This document shows, piece after piece, positions 34,274 through 42,107 of a DNA stretch of 64,000 nucleotides (within the stretch, counting starts at the first letter, position 1; every line of letters begins with the position of its first letter). Position numbers and translations under genes: made by a program. Location of the stretch: NCBI GenBank assembly GCA_001899085.1, contig MKVB01000008.1, positions 43,938 through 107,937 on the forward strand, written 5' to 3'. Under the pieces are notes generated by a model that saw only the letters and a list, made by a program, of their open reading frames with translations, had not been told where the DNA came from and did not search any database. Source of the stretch: Devosia sp. 66-14 (GTDB lineage Bacteria; Pseudomonadota; Alphaproteobacteria; Rhizobiales; Devosiaceae).

Positions 34274-35452
34274 ATGTCCGACTTCACCATCAAGTCCGTG
34301 CGCGTTTCGCTCGTTGAGAGCGAGGGCGACGGCGGCGACTATTTCCAGCAGGGGCGCGGCCACTGGCTGATCGACACGCTGATCGCCAACCCGATGTCGG
34401 GCTACGAGAAATACAAGGCGTCGCGCCAATCCTGGGGCATCGGGGTGATGGGCTCGATCGTGGTCGAGATCGAGAGCGAGGGCGGCGTCACCGGCGTCGC
34501 CACCGGCTTCGGCGGCCCGCCGGCGGCGTGGCTGGTGGCCAACCATTTTGCCCGCTTTCTCGTCGGCGAGGATGCGCGCAACACCTCGAAGATCTGGGAC
34601 CAGATGTTCCGCGCCTCGATGCCCTATGGGCGCAAGGGCATGCCCATCGCCACCATCTCGGTGGTCGACCTGGCGCTATGGGACCTCGTCGGCAAGCTCA
34701 GGGGTGAGCCGGTCTACAACCTGATCGGCGGCAAGTGCCACGACGAGATCAGCTTTTACTGCACCGGCCCGGCGCCCGACGCGGTGAAGGATCTCGGCTT
34801 CTGGGGCGCCAAGGTGCCGCTGCCCCATAGCCATTTCGACGGCGAAGACGGGCTCATAAAGAACATCGAATTCCTTACCGCGCAGCGCGAACTGGTGGGG
34901 CCGGATTTCCCGCTGATGGTCGATTGCTACATGGCGCTCACCGTGCCCTATGCGATCCGCCTCGCCGAGAAGGCCAGGCACCTCAACATCTACTGGTGGG
35001 AAGAGGTGCTGCACCCCGACGATGTCGAGGGGTTCCGGCTGTTGAAGCAGGCGCATCCGACCCTCAAGTGGACCACCGGCGAGCATGAATATACCCGCTA
35101 CGGTTTTCGGCGGCTGATCGAGGAGCGAACCATCGACGTGCTGCAGCCCGACGTGATGTGGGTGGGCGGACTGACGGCGCTGCTGCAGATCGCGGCGCAG
35201 GCGGCCGCCTACGATATCCCGGTCATTCCGCATGGCTCGGGACCCTACTCATACCAGTTCATCGCCAGCCAGCCGGCGCAGTCGCTGTGCGAGTACGTGG
35301 CGGCCAGTCCTGACGGACGCTCGATCCGTCCGATCTTCGGCAAGCTGTTCAGCGGCGAAGACCTGCCGCAGAACGGTCGACTAAAGGTCAGTAGCGCGCC
35401 GGGCTTCGGTATGGAAATAGCTGATCGCGGTCTGCTAAAGCCATTCGCCTGA
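34274..35452 (+). CDS. rhmD: L-rhamnonate dehydratase
   Basis: 392 residues from ATG 34274. This enolase-superfamily enzyme follows the E. coli L-rhamnonate dehydratase pattern: EGDGGDYFQQG, NPMSGYEKYKASRQSWGI near residue 38, DLALWDLVGK near residue 133, the metal ligands in MVDCYMA near 216 and the segment GEHEYTRYGFRRL near 270, and IPHGSGPYSYQF near 320 holding the catalytic histidine. It dehydrates L-rhamnonate to 2-keto-3-deoxy-L-rhamnonate in the non-phosphorylated pathway. It lies 19 bases after rhaM and 16 before an SDR gene. Confidence 0.92.
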   Translation: MSDFTIKSVRVSLVESEGDGGDYFQQGRGHWLIDTLIANPMSGYEKYKASRQSWGIGVMGSIVVEIESEGGVTGVATGFGGPPAAWLVANHFARFLVGEDARNTSKIWDQMFRASMPYGRKGMPIATISVVDLALWDLVGKLRGEPVYNLIGGKCHDEISFYCTGPAPDAVKDLGFWGAKVPLPHSHFDGEDGLIKNIEFLTAQRELVGPDFPLMVDCYMALTVPYAIRLAEKARHLNIYWWEEVLHPDDVEGFRLLKQAHPTLKWTTGEHEYTRYGFRRLIEERTIDVLQPDVMWVGGLTALLQIAAQAAAYDIPVIPHGSGPYSYQFIASQPAQSLCEYVAASPDGRSIRPIFGKLFSGEDLPQNGRLKVSSAPGFGMEIADRGLLKPFA

Positions 35453-35468
35453 TCTAAGAAAGAGTTTC

Positions 35469-36215
35469 ATGAACCAGATTGATCTCAACGGCCAGGTGGC
35501 CGTCATCACCGGCGGTGCGCAGGGCATCGGCTTCGCCATTGCCAAGCGGCTGGTCGCCTCCGGCGCCAAAGTGAGCCTCTGGGACATGAATGCCGACCTG
35601 TTGGCGAGCGCCAAGGCCGAACTCGGCGCTGCCGCTTCGACCGTTGCGGTCAACATCACCAATTATGACGCCGTGGCCGCCGCAGTGGCGGAAGTCGAAA
35701 AGGGTCTCGGCAAGCTCGATATCCTCGTCCACTCCGCCGGCATTGCCGGCAAGAACGCTCCGCTCGACGAGTATGAGCTCGACGAGTGGCGCCGGGTCAT
35801 CGACATCGACCTCAATGGCGCGTTCTACGTCAACCGCGCCGTGCTGCCGGGCATGAAGGCCCGCAATTTCGGCCGCATCGTCAACATCGCCTCGATCGCC
35901 GGCAAGGAAGGCAACCCGAACGCCTCGGCCTACGCCGCGGCCAAGGCCGGCGTCATCGGCATGACCAAGGCGGTGGGCAAGGAAGTGGCGAAGTACGACA
36001 TCGCCATCAACGTCATCACCCCGGCGACCGCCAAGACCCGCATTCTCGACGAGCTGAAGCCCGAGTTCATCGACTACATGCTGAGCCGCATCCCGCGCGG
36101 CCGCTTCCTCGAAGTCGAGGAAGCCGCCAACATGGTGGCCTGGCTGGTGTCGAAGGAAAACAGCTTTACGACCGCCTCGGTGTTTGACCTGAGCGGTGGC
36201 CGCGCCACGTACTGA
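35469..36215 (+). CDS. SDR-family oxidoreductase, probable 2-keto-3-deoxy-L-rhamnonate or L-rhamnose dehydrogenase
   Basis: 248 residues. ITGGAQGIGFAIAKRL is near residue 13, HSAGIAGKN near residue 87, catalytic Ser in NIASIAGKEGN near 142 and YAAAK near 155. Directly after rhmD it is best placed to be the 4-dehydrogenase of 2-keto-3-deoxy-L-rhamnonate, though rhamnose 1-dehydrogenase is also an SDR and cannot be excluded. A strong terminator follows. Confidence 0.87.
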   Translation: MNQIDLNGQVAVITGGAQGIGFAIAKRLVASGAKVSLWDMNADLLASAKAELGAAASTVAVNITNYDAVAAAVAEVEKGLGKLDILVHSAGIAGKNAPLDEYELDEWRRVIDIDLNGAFYVNRAVLPGMKARNFGRIVNIASIAGKEGNPNASAYAAAKAGVIGMTKAVGKEVAKYDIAINVITPATAKTRILDELKPEFIDYMLSRIPRGRFLEVEEAANMVAWLVSKENSFTTASVFDLSGGRATY

Positions 36216-36218
36216 TTG

Positions 36219-36248
36219 AAAGAAGGCCGCCTCAGGGCGGCCTTCTTG
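36219..36248 (+). terminator. Rho-independent terminator after the rhamnose operon
   Basis: AGAAGGCCGCC and GGCGGCCTTCT are perfect arms with a TCAG loop, starting five bases after the SDR stop and followed by TGCTTG. It closes the operon that starts at 29423. Confidence 0.85.
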
Positions 36249-36338
36249 CTTGTGGGTGGCACCCACCTCCGCCACCAACTCACCCGAGTATTGGCTGCCG
36301 GCTCCTCGCCGGCGTAGCAGGCTAGCCCTGAGCAGTCT

Positions 36339-36448
36339 CCCACCGGCGTCATTCCCGCGCAGGCGGGAACCCAGTGCGATCTATCACCCTCCACCAGCGC
36401 TGCAGCATCCCACTAGGTTCCCGCCTGCGCGGGAATGACGCCGGTGGG
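36339..36448. repeat. Palindromic intergenic repeat, family A, perfect 32-bp arms
   Basis: The left arm 36339-36370 and right arm 36417-36448 are perfectly complementary over 32 bases (outer part CCCACCGGCGTCATTCCCGC). The 46-base loop carries CCAGTGCGATCT and CCCACTAGG, the same landmarks as the copy at 4782. It lies in the 368-base gap between the rhamnose operon and the next gene; the remainder of that gap holds the terminator and a promoter. Confidence 0.85.
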
Positions 36449-36495
36449 AGTGGAGATGCAGTGCACAACCACTGGGCCCATCACCCAAGGTCGGC

Positions 36496-36524
36496 TTGAC
36501 CTAAGTAACCAGACGGTGAATTAT
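36496..36524 (+). promoter_or_regulatory. Candidate sigma-70-type promoter
   Basis: TTGACC (36496-36501) and AATTAT (36519-36524) are 17 bases apart, the latter inside GAATTATGCT, about 60 bases before the oxidoreductase start at 36584. It has the best -35/-10 pair seen in the window. Confidence 0.5.
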
Positions 36525-36583
36525 GCTTGGGCGACCCGCTGGAGGAGCCCGGGTGGCACGACCACCCGACGAGGATACCCCCA

Positions 36584-37876
36584 GTGAAATACGCGATAGT
36601 CGGCGTCGGCGGGCGCCATGCCATGTTCCGCAGGGCGATCACCCAGACGCATGCGGAGGGCAACGACCTGGTCGCCCTGTGCGACGTGAACGAGACCCGG
36701 CTGGCGCTTTCCGCCGGCAAAGTCCCAAAGAAGGGCAACGGCATCGCCACCTACGAGGCGGCCGATTTCGAGCGGATGATCGCCGAGCAGCAACCGGACA
36801 CGGTGATCGTCACCACGCCGGATTATCTGCATCACGAGTATATCGTTAAGGCGCTGAAGGCCGGGCGCAACGTGATGACCGAGAAGCCGATGACGGTGGA
36901 TCTCGAAAAGCTCCGCGCCGTGCTCGAGGCGCAGCAGCAGAGCGGCAAGCAGCTCACCGTTACCTTCAATTATCGCTACACGCCGGCCCGCACGCAGCTC
37001 AAGGACCTGCTGATGAGTGGCGTCATCGGCGACATCACCGCGGTGGATTTCCGCTGGTATCTCGACCGGGTGCACGGCGCCGACTATTTCCGCCGCTGGC
37101 ACCGCTACAAGGAGAAATCCGGTGGCCTCTTGGTGCACAAATCCACCCACCATTTCGACCTGATGAACTGGTGGGTCGCCTCCACCCCCAAGACCGTCAG
37201 CGCCAACGGCAAGCGGGTGTTCTACACGCCTCAGATGGCTGAGGAGCTCGGGCTGGGCGAGCATGGCGAGCGCTGCCACGACTGCCCGGTGTTCGACCGC
37301 TGCGAGTACCGGCTCGACCTTGCCGGCGATCCGGCGCTGCGCGAGCTTTACCTCGATGCCGAGGACGATGACGGCTACCTGCGCGACAAATGCGTGTTCG
37401 CCGACGACATCACCATCGAAGACACCATGCAGGTGCAGGTGAAATACGCCAACGACGTGTTCCTCAACTATACGCTGTGCGCCTACAGCCCCTGGGAGGG
37501 CCTCGAGATCAAGTTCCACGGCACCAAGGGCGAGCTGACGCATCGGCATGTCGAAGTGCACGGGGTGTTCGGCGGGGTGCGCGACAAGGCTGAGGAAGAC
37601 GCGATGACGACGACGCTGCATCTCGCCGGCGGGTTGCCGGAGGCGATAGACGTCTGGGCCGGCGAGGGCGACCATGGCGGCGCCGACCCGGTGATGCTGG
37701 GTTATCTGTTCGAGCCCGAGAGCATGGAGCCCGATCGCTACAACCGCGCCTCGACGCACAAGGAAGGCGCCTGGTCGATCCTCACCGGGATCGCGGCGAA
37801 TGCGTCGATCGCATCGGGGCAGACGGTGGATGTGGATCGGATGCTGGCTGAGGCGGGGATCAGTCTGGCGCGGTAG
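36584..37876 (+). CDS. Gfo/Idh/MocA-family oxidoreductase with four-cysteine insert
   Basis: 430 residues from GTG 36584 with GAGGA nine bases upstream; this is about 80-100 residues longer than the other family members here. KYAIVGVGGRHAMF starts the Rossmann fold, EKPMTVD is near residue 104, and HKSTHHFDLMNWW near 190 carries the catalytic His-Asp. A segment ERCHDCPVFDRCEYRL places cysteines at 231, 234 and 240, with a fourth at 270 (DKCVF), a C-X2-C-X5-C-X29-C pattern that could bind metal. The gene stands alone between a terminator and a palindromic repeat. Its substrate is unknown. Confidence 0.87.
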   Translation: MKYAIVGVGGRHAMFRRAITQTHAEGNDLVALCDVNETRLALSAGKVPKKGNGIATYEAADFERMIAEQQPDTVIVTTPDYLHHEYIVKALKAGRNVMTEKPMTVDLEKLRAVLEAQQQSGKQLTVTFNYRYTPARTQLKDLLMSGVIGDITAVDFRWYLDRVHGADYFRRWHRYKEKSGGLLVHKSTHHFDLMNWWVASTPKTVSANGKRVFYTPQMAEELGLGEHGERCHDCPVFDRCEYRLDLAGDPALRELYLDAEDDDGYLRDKCVFADDITIEDTMQVQVKYANDVFLNYTLCAYSPWEGLEIKFHGTKGELTHRHVEVHGVFGGVRDKAEEDAMTTTLHLAGGLPEAIDVWAGEGDHGGADPVMLGYLFEPESMEPDRYNRASTHKEGAWSILTGIAANASIASGQTVDVDRMLAEAGISLAR

Positions 37877-37880
37877 CTGA

Positions 37881-38020
37881 CTGATAGAGACGGCCCCCTC
37901 CCGGCCTCCCCCATAAAGGGGGAGGTGAAGAGTCGAGGCTCTGTCTTCGATCGTGCCCTGTGAACCGGCGGGGCACCTCCCCCTTCATGGGGGAGGATGG
38001 GAGGGGGCCGTCTCTATCGG
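37881..38020. repeat. Long inverted repeat, family B, between convergent genes
   Basis: CTGATAGAGACGGCCCCCTC is mirrored by GAGGGGGCCGTCTCTATCGG at the far end, and inner arms CCTCCCCCATAAAGGGGGAGG and CCTCCCCCTTCATGGGGGAGG form nested hairpins. It occupies almost the whole gap between the oxidoreductase and phnF. Confidence 0.8.
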
Positions 38021-38030
38021 TCAGCCACCC

Positions 38031-38768
38031 CTAAACCACCAGCTCCATCCGATCTGCCGGAAACCGCGTCAGCATGGCGTGGATGGGCGCGCCCTCGGCA
38101 TCGAGATCAACCGCGTCCGACACCAGGACGACAGCGCCGGGCGCGAGCTTCAGGGCCTGCACTTCCTCGACGGTGGCGTGGCGGGCCGAGATGCGGGTGG
38201 TGCCGCGCGAGTAGTCGTCGATGCCATAGCGCTTCAGCGCTTCGGTGATCGAGCCGGTTTCGGCATAGGCGCGATCGATGCCGGAGAAGCGCGCTTCGGG
38301 GAACCAGCCGGTGGCGCGGGCGAGAGGGCGGCCGTCGGCGAAGGACACTGTTTCCTGCCGCAAGAGGCGCGTGCCGGGCTTGACCGCCAGCGCTTCGGCG
38401 AGGCGCGGGGTGGCGCGCTCGATCTTCGATGACAGCAGTTCGGCGCTCCGTTTGCGCACCTGCCCGGCGAGGCCTTCGGAAAAGCGGGTGCGGCGGCCGA
38501 TCGGGTAGCTGAGGCGGCGCGCTTCGGCGACGAAGGTGCCGCGACCGTGCTCGGCGCGGAGCACGCCTTCCTCTTCCAGCACGGCGAGGGCGCGGCGGAC
38601 GGTGTGGCGGTTGACGCCGAAACGCTCGGCGAGGCTCAGTTCACCTGCCAGTTTGTCGCCGCTTTCCAGCTTGCCGCCGATGATGTCGAGGCGGATGGCG
38701 TCGGCGATCTGTCGCCACAGGGCGACGCCTCCGGCCGGGGCGATTTCGGTGCGGCTCAAGATTGTCAT
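38031..38768 (-). CDS. phnF: Phosphonate operon transcriptional regulator
   Basis: 245 residues from ATG 38768. GntR/HutC-type helix-turn-helix at residues ~15-70 (LWRQIADAIRLDIIGGKLE, LAERFGVNRHTVRRALAVLEEEGV), followed by a UTRA ligand-binding domain (TRFSEGLAGQ, LLRQETVSFADGRPLARATGWFP). It is divergent from phnG with an 81-base gap containing an inverted repeat, so it is very likely the local repressor of the C-P lyase genes. Confidence 0.92.
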   Translation of the reverse strand: MTILSRTEIAPAGGVALWRQIADAIRLDIIGGKLESGDKLAGELSLAERFGVNRHTVRRALAVLEEEGVLRAEHGRGTFVAEARRLSYPIGRRTRFSEGLAGQVRKRSAELLSSKIERATPRLAEALAVKPGTRLLRQETVSFADGRPLARATGWFPEARFSGIDRAYAETGSITEALKRYGIDDYSRGTTRISARHATVEEVQALKLAPGAVVLVSDAVDLDAEGAPIHAMLTRFPADRMELVV

Positions 38769-38811
38769 TGCATCTTCACACGGTCGGCCTATAGCGGGGC
38801 GAAACGACATC

Positions 38812-38835
38812 ACTTGTCTATTTTACTATACAAGT
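38812..38835. promoter_or_regulatory. Candidate PhnF operator between phnF and phnG
   Basis: ACTTGT and ACAAGT flank an A/T-rich centre (CTATTTTACTAT) in a 24-base imperfect dyad. A/T-rich dyads of this kind with TNT...ANA arms are typical of HutC/UTRA regulators. It ends 14 bases before phnG, where it would block transcription of the operon, and lies 44 bases from phnF. Confidence 0.5.
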
Positions 38836-38849
38836 TGGAGCAAGAGCCA

Positions 38850-39299
38850 ATGTTTGAGGCGCCCCAGAATAACCCCCGGCAGGAGGCGATGGCGGTGTTG
38901 AGCCACGCCACGCCGAAGCGGCTCGGCGAGCTCTGGGCCGCCTGGTCCGACAAGCCCGCCTACCACAAGGTGCGTGGCCCGGAGACCGGGCTGGTGATGG
39001 TGCGCGGTCGCGCCGGCGGTGGCGGCAACGCCTTCAACCTGGGCGAAGCGACGGTCACCCGCGCCACCGTGCGGCTCGAAACCGGCGAGGTCGGGCACGC
39101 CTATTGCCTCGGCCGCGACGGCGACAAGGCGGTGCAGTCGGCGCTGTTCGATGCGCTGCTGCAGCGCGACGCCGAGGCGGTGGAGACGCTGGTGCTGAAG
39201 CCGCTGCGCGCCGAGCAGGCGGCTGCGGATGCAAAACTCCGCGACGAGACGGCGGCTACCAAGGTCGATTTCTTCACCATGGTCCGGGGAGACGATTGA
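38850..39299 (+). CDS. phnG: C-P lyase core subunit PhnG
   Basis: 149 residues from ATG 38850 with TTGGAG nine bases upstream. The family motifs are VRGPETGLVMVRGRAGGGG near residue 44 and FNLGEATVTRATVRL, then GHAYCLGRDGDKA. PhnG is part of the PhnGHIJ core complex that transfers phosphonate onto ribose before radical cleavage. The stop codon overlaps the phnH start by one base. Confidence 0.94.
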   Translation: MFEAPQNNPRQEAMAVLSHATPKRLGELWAAWSDKPAYHKVRGPETGLVMVRGRAGGGGNAFNLGEATVTRATVRLETGEVGHAYCLGRDGDKAVQSALFDALLQRDAEAVETLVLKPLRAEQAAADAKLRDETAATKVDFFTMVRGDD

Positions 39300-39889
39300 T
39301 GGATCTGACGATCGAAGGCGGCTTCGCCGACCTGGTGCTGGGGGCGCAGAGCGTGTTCCGCGCCGTGATGGAGGCGCTGGCCCGTCCGGGGTCGGTGCAG
39401 TCGATCGCGTCCGATGCGCTGCCGCCGGCGCCGCTGACGCCCGAGCTCGGCGCCGTGGTGCTGACCTTATGCGACCACGACACGCTGGTGTGGCTCGATC
39501 CGGTGCTCGCAGCGAACGAGGCAGTGGTGGCCTGGCTGGCGTTCCATTGCGGCGCGCCGCTGACTTCGGACATCGGCGAAGCGGCGTTCGCCCTGGTGAG
39601 CGATGTGGCGCTTCTGCCGGCGCTGGGCGGTTTTGGGCAGGGCACCGACGAGTATCCGGATCGCTCGACAACGGTGGTGCTGGCGGCGGGGCCGCATGAC
39701 CGCGCCGTGACCCTCAAGGGCCCCGGCATCAAGGATCAGCTCAGCATCGAGCTGCCGCTGCCGGGCGGCGATTTCATCGAGCAGTGGGCCGAGAACCGCA
39801 CCCGTTTCCCCCGGGGCGTCGACCTGCTGCTGGTTCGTGACGGCACGGTCGTCGGCCTGCCGCGCACCACTCGTATCTCGGAGGCCTGA
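39299..39889 (+). CDS. phnH: C-P lyase core subunit PhnH
   Basis: 196 residues from ATG 39299. The characteristic N-terminal segment QSVFRAVMEALARPGSV near residue 18 and the C-terminal FPRGVDLLLVRDGTVVGLPRTTR are clear PhnH signatures. It is an alpha/beta-fold structural subunit of the PhnGHIJ complex. Its stop is three bases from the phnI start, consistent with coupled translation. Confidence 0.94.
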   Translation: MDLTIEGGFADLVLGAQSVFRAVMEALARPGSVQSIASDALPPAPLTPELGAVVLTLCDHDTLVWLDPVLAANEAVVAWLAFHCGAPLTSDIGEAAFALVSDVALLPALGGFGQGTDEYPDRSTTVVLAAGPHDRAVTLKGPGIKDQLSIELPLPGGDFIEQWAENRTRFPRGVDLLLVRDGTVVGLPRTTRISEA

Positions 39890-39892
39890 GCC

Positions 39893-40993
39893 ATGTATGT
39901 TGCCGTCAAAGGCGGTGAGGCCGCCATTGCCAACGCCCACCGGCTGCTCGCCGATCGCCGTCGCGGCGATCGCTCGGTGCCGGCGCTGCGCCTCGACCAG
40001 ATCATCGAACAGCTCGGCCTCGCGGTCGATCGCGCCATGGGCGAGGGGTCGCTCTATGACCGCGAACTGGCAGCGCTGGCCATCATCCAGTCGCGCGGCG
40101 ACCTGATCGAGGCGATCTTCCTGGTGCGCGCCTATCGCACCACGCTGCCGCGCTTCGGCTATTCGAAGCCGATCGACACCGCGGCGATGAAGATCGAGCG
40201 TCGCGTCTCGGCGACCTTCAAGGACCTGCCGGGAGGCCAGCTGCTCGGGCCGACCTTCGATTATACGCACCGGCTGCTCGACCCCACGATTGCCGAGGGC
40301 GCCGCAGTGGACGAGGCGATGGCCCGGCCCAGCGCCGACGAGCCGGCGCCGCGGGTCACCGACCTCCTCGACCATCAGGGGCTGATCGAGCCCGACGTGT
40401 CCGAAGTGCAGGACGAGATCGGCGACCTTACCCGTGAACCCCTCGAGTTCCCGCTCAACCGCGACCGCCGCCTGCAGGCGCTGGCCCGTGGCGATGAGGG
40501 TTTTCTGCTGGCGCTCGGCTACTCGACACAGCGCGGCTATGGCCGCTCGCACCCGTTCGTCGGCGAGATCCGCATCGGCGAGGTCGAGGTGGAGCTCGAT
40601 ATCCCGGAGCTCGGCTTTGCCGTGAACCTCGGACGGATCCGGGTCACCGAGTGCCAGATGGTCAACAAGTTCAAGGGCAATGCCAAGGTGCCGCCGCAGT
40701 TCACCCGCGGCTACGGGCTGGTGTTCGGGCAGGCCGAGCGCAAGGCCATGGCGATGTCGCTGGTCGATCGCTCGCTGCGCGCCGCCGAGCTCGGCGAGGA
40801 TGTGAACCATCCGGCGCAGGACGAGGAATTCGTCATCTCGCACTCCGACAACGTGCAGTCGACCGGCTTCGTCGAGCACCTGAAGCTGCCGCACTATGTC
40901 GATTTCCAGGGCGAGCTCGGGCTGCTGCGCGAGATGCGCGCCGAGCACGACATGGCCGACGATGCAGAGGCTTATCCGGAGGCGGCAGAATGA
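39893..40993 (+). CDS. phnI: C-P lyase core subunit PhnI (nucleosidase component)
   Basis: 366 residues, the usual length. MYVAVKGGEAAIANAHRLL at the N-terminus, YDRELAALAIIQSRGDLIEAIFL near residue 60, and HNVQ-type C-terminal region (EFVISHSDNVQSTGF) match PhnI, which removes the base from ATP so that ribose-triphosphate phosphonate can be made. The end of the gene overlaps a minus-strand small ORF by 22 bases. phnJ begins 232 bases further on, an unusually wide gap for this operon. Confidence 0.95.
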   Translation: MYVAVKGGEAAIANAHRLLADRRRGDRSVPALRLDQIIEQLGLAVDRAMGEGSLYDRELAALAIIQSRGDLIEAIFLVRAYRTTLPRFGYSKPIDTAAMKIERRVSATFKDLPGGQLLGPTFDYTHRLLDPTIAEGAAVDEAMARPSADEPAPRVTDLLDHQGLIEPDVSEVQDEIGDLTREPLEFPLNRDRRLQALARGDEGFLLALGYSTQRGYGRSHPFVGEIRIGEVEVELDIPELGFAVNLGRIRVTECQMVNKFKGNAKVPPQFTRGYGLVFGQAERKAMAMSLVDRSLRAAELGEDVNHPAQDEEFVISHSDNVQSTGFVEHLKLPHYVDFQGELGLLREMRAEHDMADDAEAYPEAAE

Positions 40994-41175
40994 CCTCGGT
41001 CGCCGCCACCGCCACCATCGCTGTCGGCGCCACTCCAGCCGTCGCCGCTGTCACCATCTGCACCACCACCGCCGGCGTATGGGCGCTTGCGGCGGGAGCG
41101 CCAGATCGCAACGAGAATGGTCGTCACCACCACGACGATGATGGCGATGCCAAGCACCACGTCTTCCACGGGCAT
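40972..41175 (-). CDS. Hypothetical small membrane protein, antisense between phnI and phnJ
   Basis: 67 residues on the minus strand from ATG 41175 (AGGGGA nine bases upstream; an ATG at 41184 would add three residues). It reads as one hydrophobic helix (VLGIAIIVVVVTTILVAIW), a positive cluster RSRRKR and a glycine/aspartate-rich tail. That layout is typical of real small bacterial membrane proteins and not of chance frames. A plus-strand frame 40990-41229 (79 residues, His-rich) covers the same bases and is coupled to both phnI and phnJ by ATGA overlaps. Only one of them need be real, and homology could not be checked. Confidence 0.4.
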   Translation of the reverse strand: MPVEDVVLGIAIIVVVVTTILVAIWRSRRKRPYAGGGGADGDSGDGWSGADSDGGGGGDRGHSAASG

Positions 41176-41225
41176 CCGCGCCATTCCCCTACGCCGGCGG
41201 CGTATGAGCTGAAGGATATGCGAGC

Positions 41226-42107
41226 ATGAGCATGATCGCCAAATACAACTTCGCCTATCTCGACGAGCAGACCAAGCGGATGATCCGCCGGGCCATCCTC
41301 AAGGCCATTGCGGTGCCGGGCTACCAGGTGCCGTTCGCATCCCGCGAGATGCCGATGCCCTATGGCTGGGGTACCGGCGGGGTGCAGGTCACTGCCTCGA
41401 TCATCGGTCCATCGGATGTGCTGAAGGTCATCGACCAGGGCGCCGACGACACGACCAATGCGGTATCGATCCGCGCCTTCTTCGCCAAGGTCGCTGAAGT
41501 CGCTGTGACCACGCATACTGAGGAAGCGACGATCATCCAGACCCGCCACCGCATCCCGGAAGCCAAGCTCACGGAGGGACAGGTACTGGTCTACCAGGTG
41601 CCGATCCCCGAGCCGCTGCGCTTCCTCGAACCGCGTGAAACCGAGACGCGGAAGATGCACGCGCTCGAGGAATATGGGCTGATGCATGTGAAGCTTTACG
41701 AGGACATCGCCAAGCATGGCCGCATCGCCACGACCTACGCCTATCCGGTGAAGGTCGAGGGCCGCTACGTGATGGACCCGTCGCCGACGCCGAAATTCGA
41801 CAATCCCAAGATGCACATGTCGGAAGCGCTGCAGCTGTTCGGCGCCGGGCGCGAGAAACGCATCTATGCGGTGCCGCCCTATACCGAAGTGGTGAGCCTC
41901 GATTTCGAGGACCATCCGTTCGAAATCCAGCATTTCGAGGAGCCGTGCGCGCTGTGCGGCGCGACCGGGGTGTATCTCGACGAGGTGATCCTCGATGACA
42001 GGGGCGGGCACATGTTCGTCTGCTCCGACACCGATAATTGCGAAGACCGCCGCGAGCACGGCCACCGCGGCAAGCTCGCCGGCCATGCCCTGGAGGCAGC
42101 AGAATGA
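41226..42107 (+). CDS. phnJ: Carbon-phosphorus lyase PhnJ (radical SAM enzyme)
   Basis: 293 residues. The cysteine set ECALCGATG... to VCSDTDNC gives C-X2-C-X21-C-X5-C near residues 239-269, the known arrangement for the 4Fe-4S cluster and the catalytic cysteine. KYNFAYLDEQTKRMIRRAI at the N-terminus and PYGWGTGGVQ near residue 40 are also conserved. It cleaves the C-P bond of ribose phosphonate in the PhnGHIJ complex. The stop overlaps phnK by four bases (ATGA). Confidence 0.96.
   Translation: MSMIAKYNFAYLDEQTKRMIRRAILKAIAVPGYQVPFASREMPMPYGWGTGGVQVTASIIGPSDVLKVIDQGADDTTNAVSIRAFFAKVAEVAVTTHTEEATIIQTRHRIPEAKLTEGQVLVYQVPIPEPLRFLEPRETETRKMHALEEYGLMHVKLYEDIAKHGRIATTYAYPVKVEGRYVMDPSPTPKFDNPKMHMSEALQLFGAGREKRIYAVPPYTEVVSLDFEDHPFEIQHFEEPCALCGATGVYLDEVILDDRGGHMFVCSDTDNCEDRREHGHRGKLAGHALEAAE

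Noticed and set aside
40990-41229. Plus-strand 79-residue frame between phnI and phnJ, coupled by ATGA to both
   Set aside because: Not listed as a gene because it is low-complexity (Ala/Thr- then His/Asp-rich) and looks like the complement of a Gly/Asp-rich minus-strand frame with a membrane helix. Described as an alternative in the findings.
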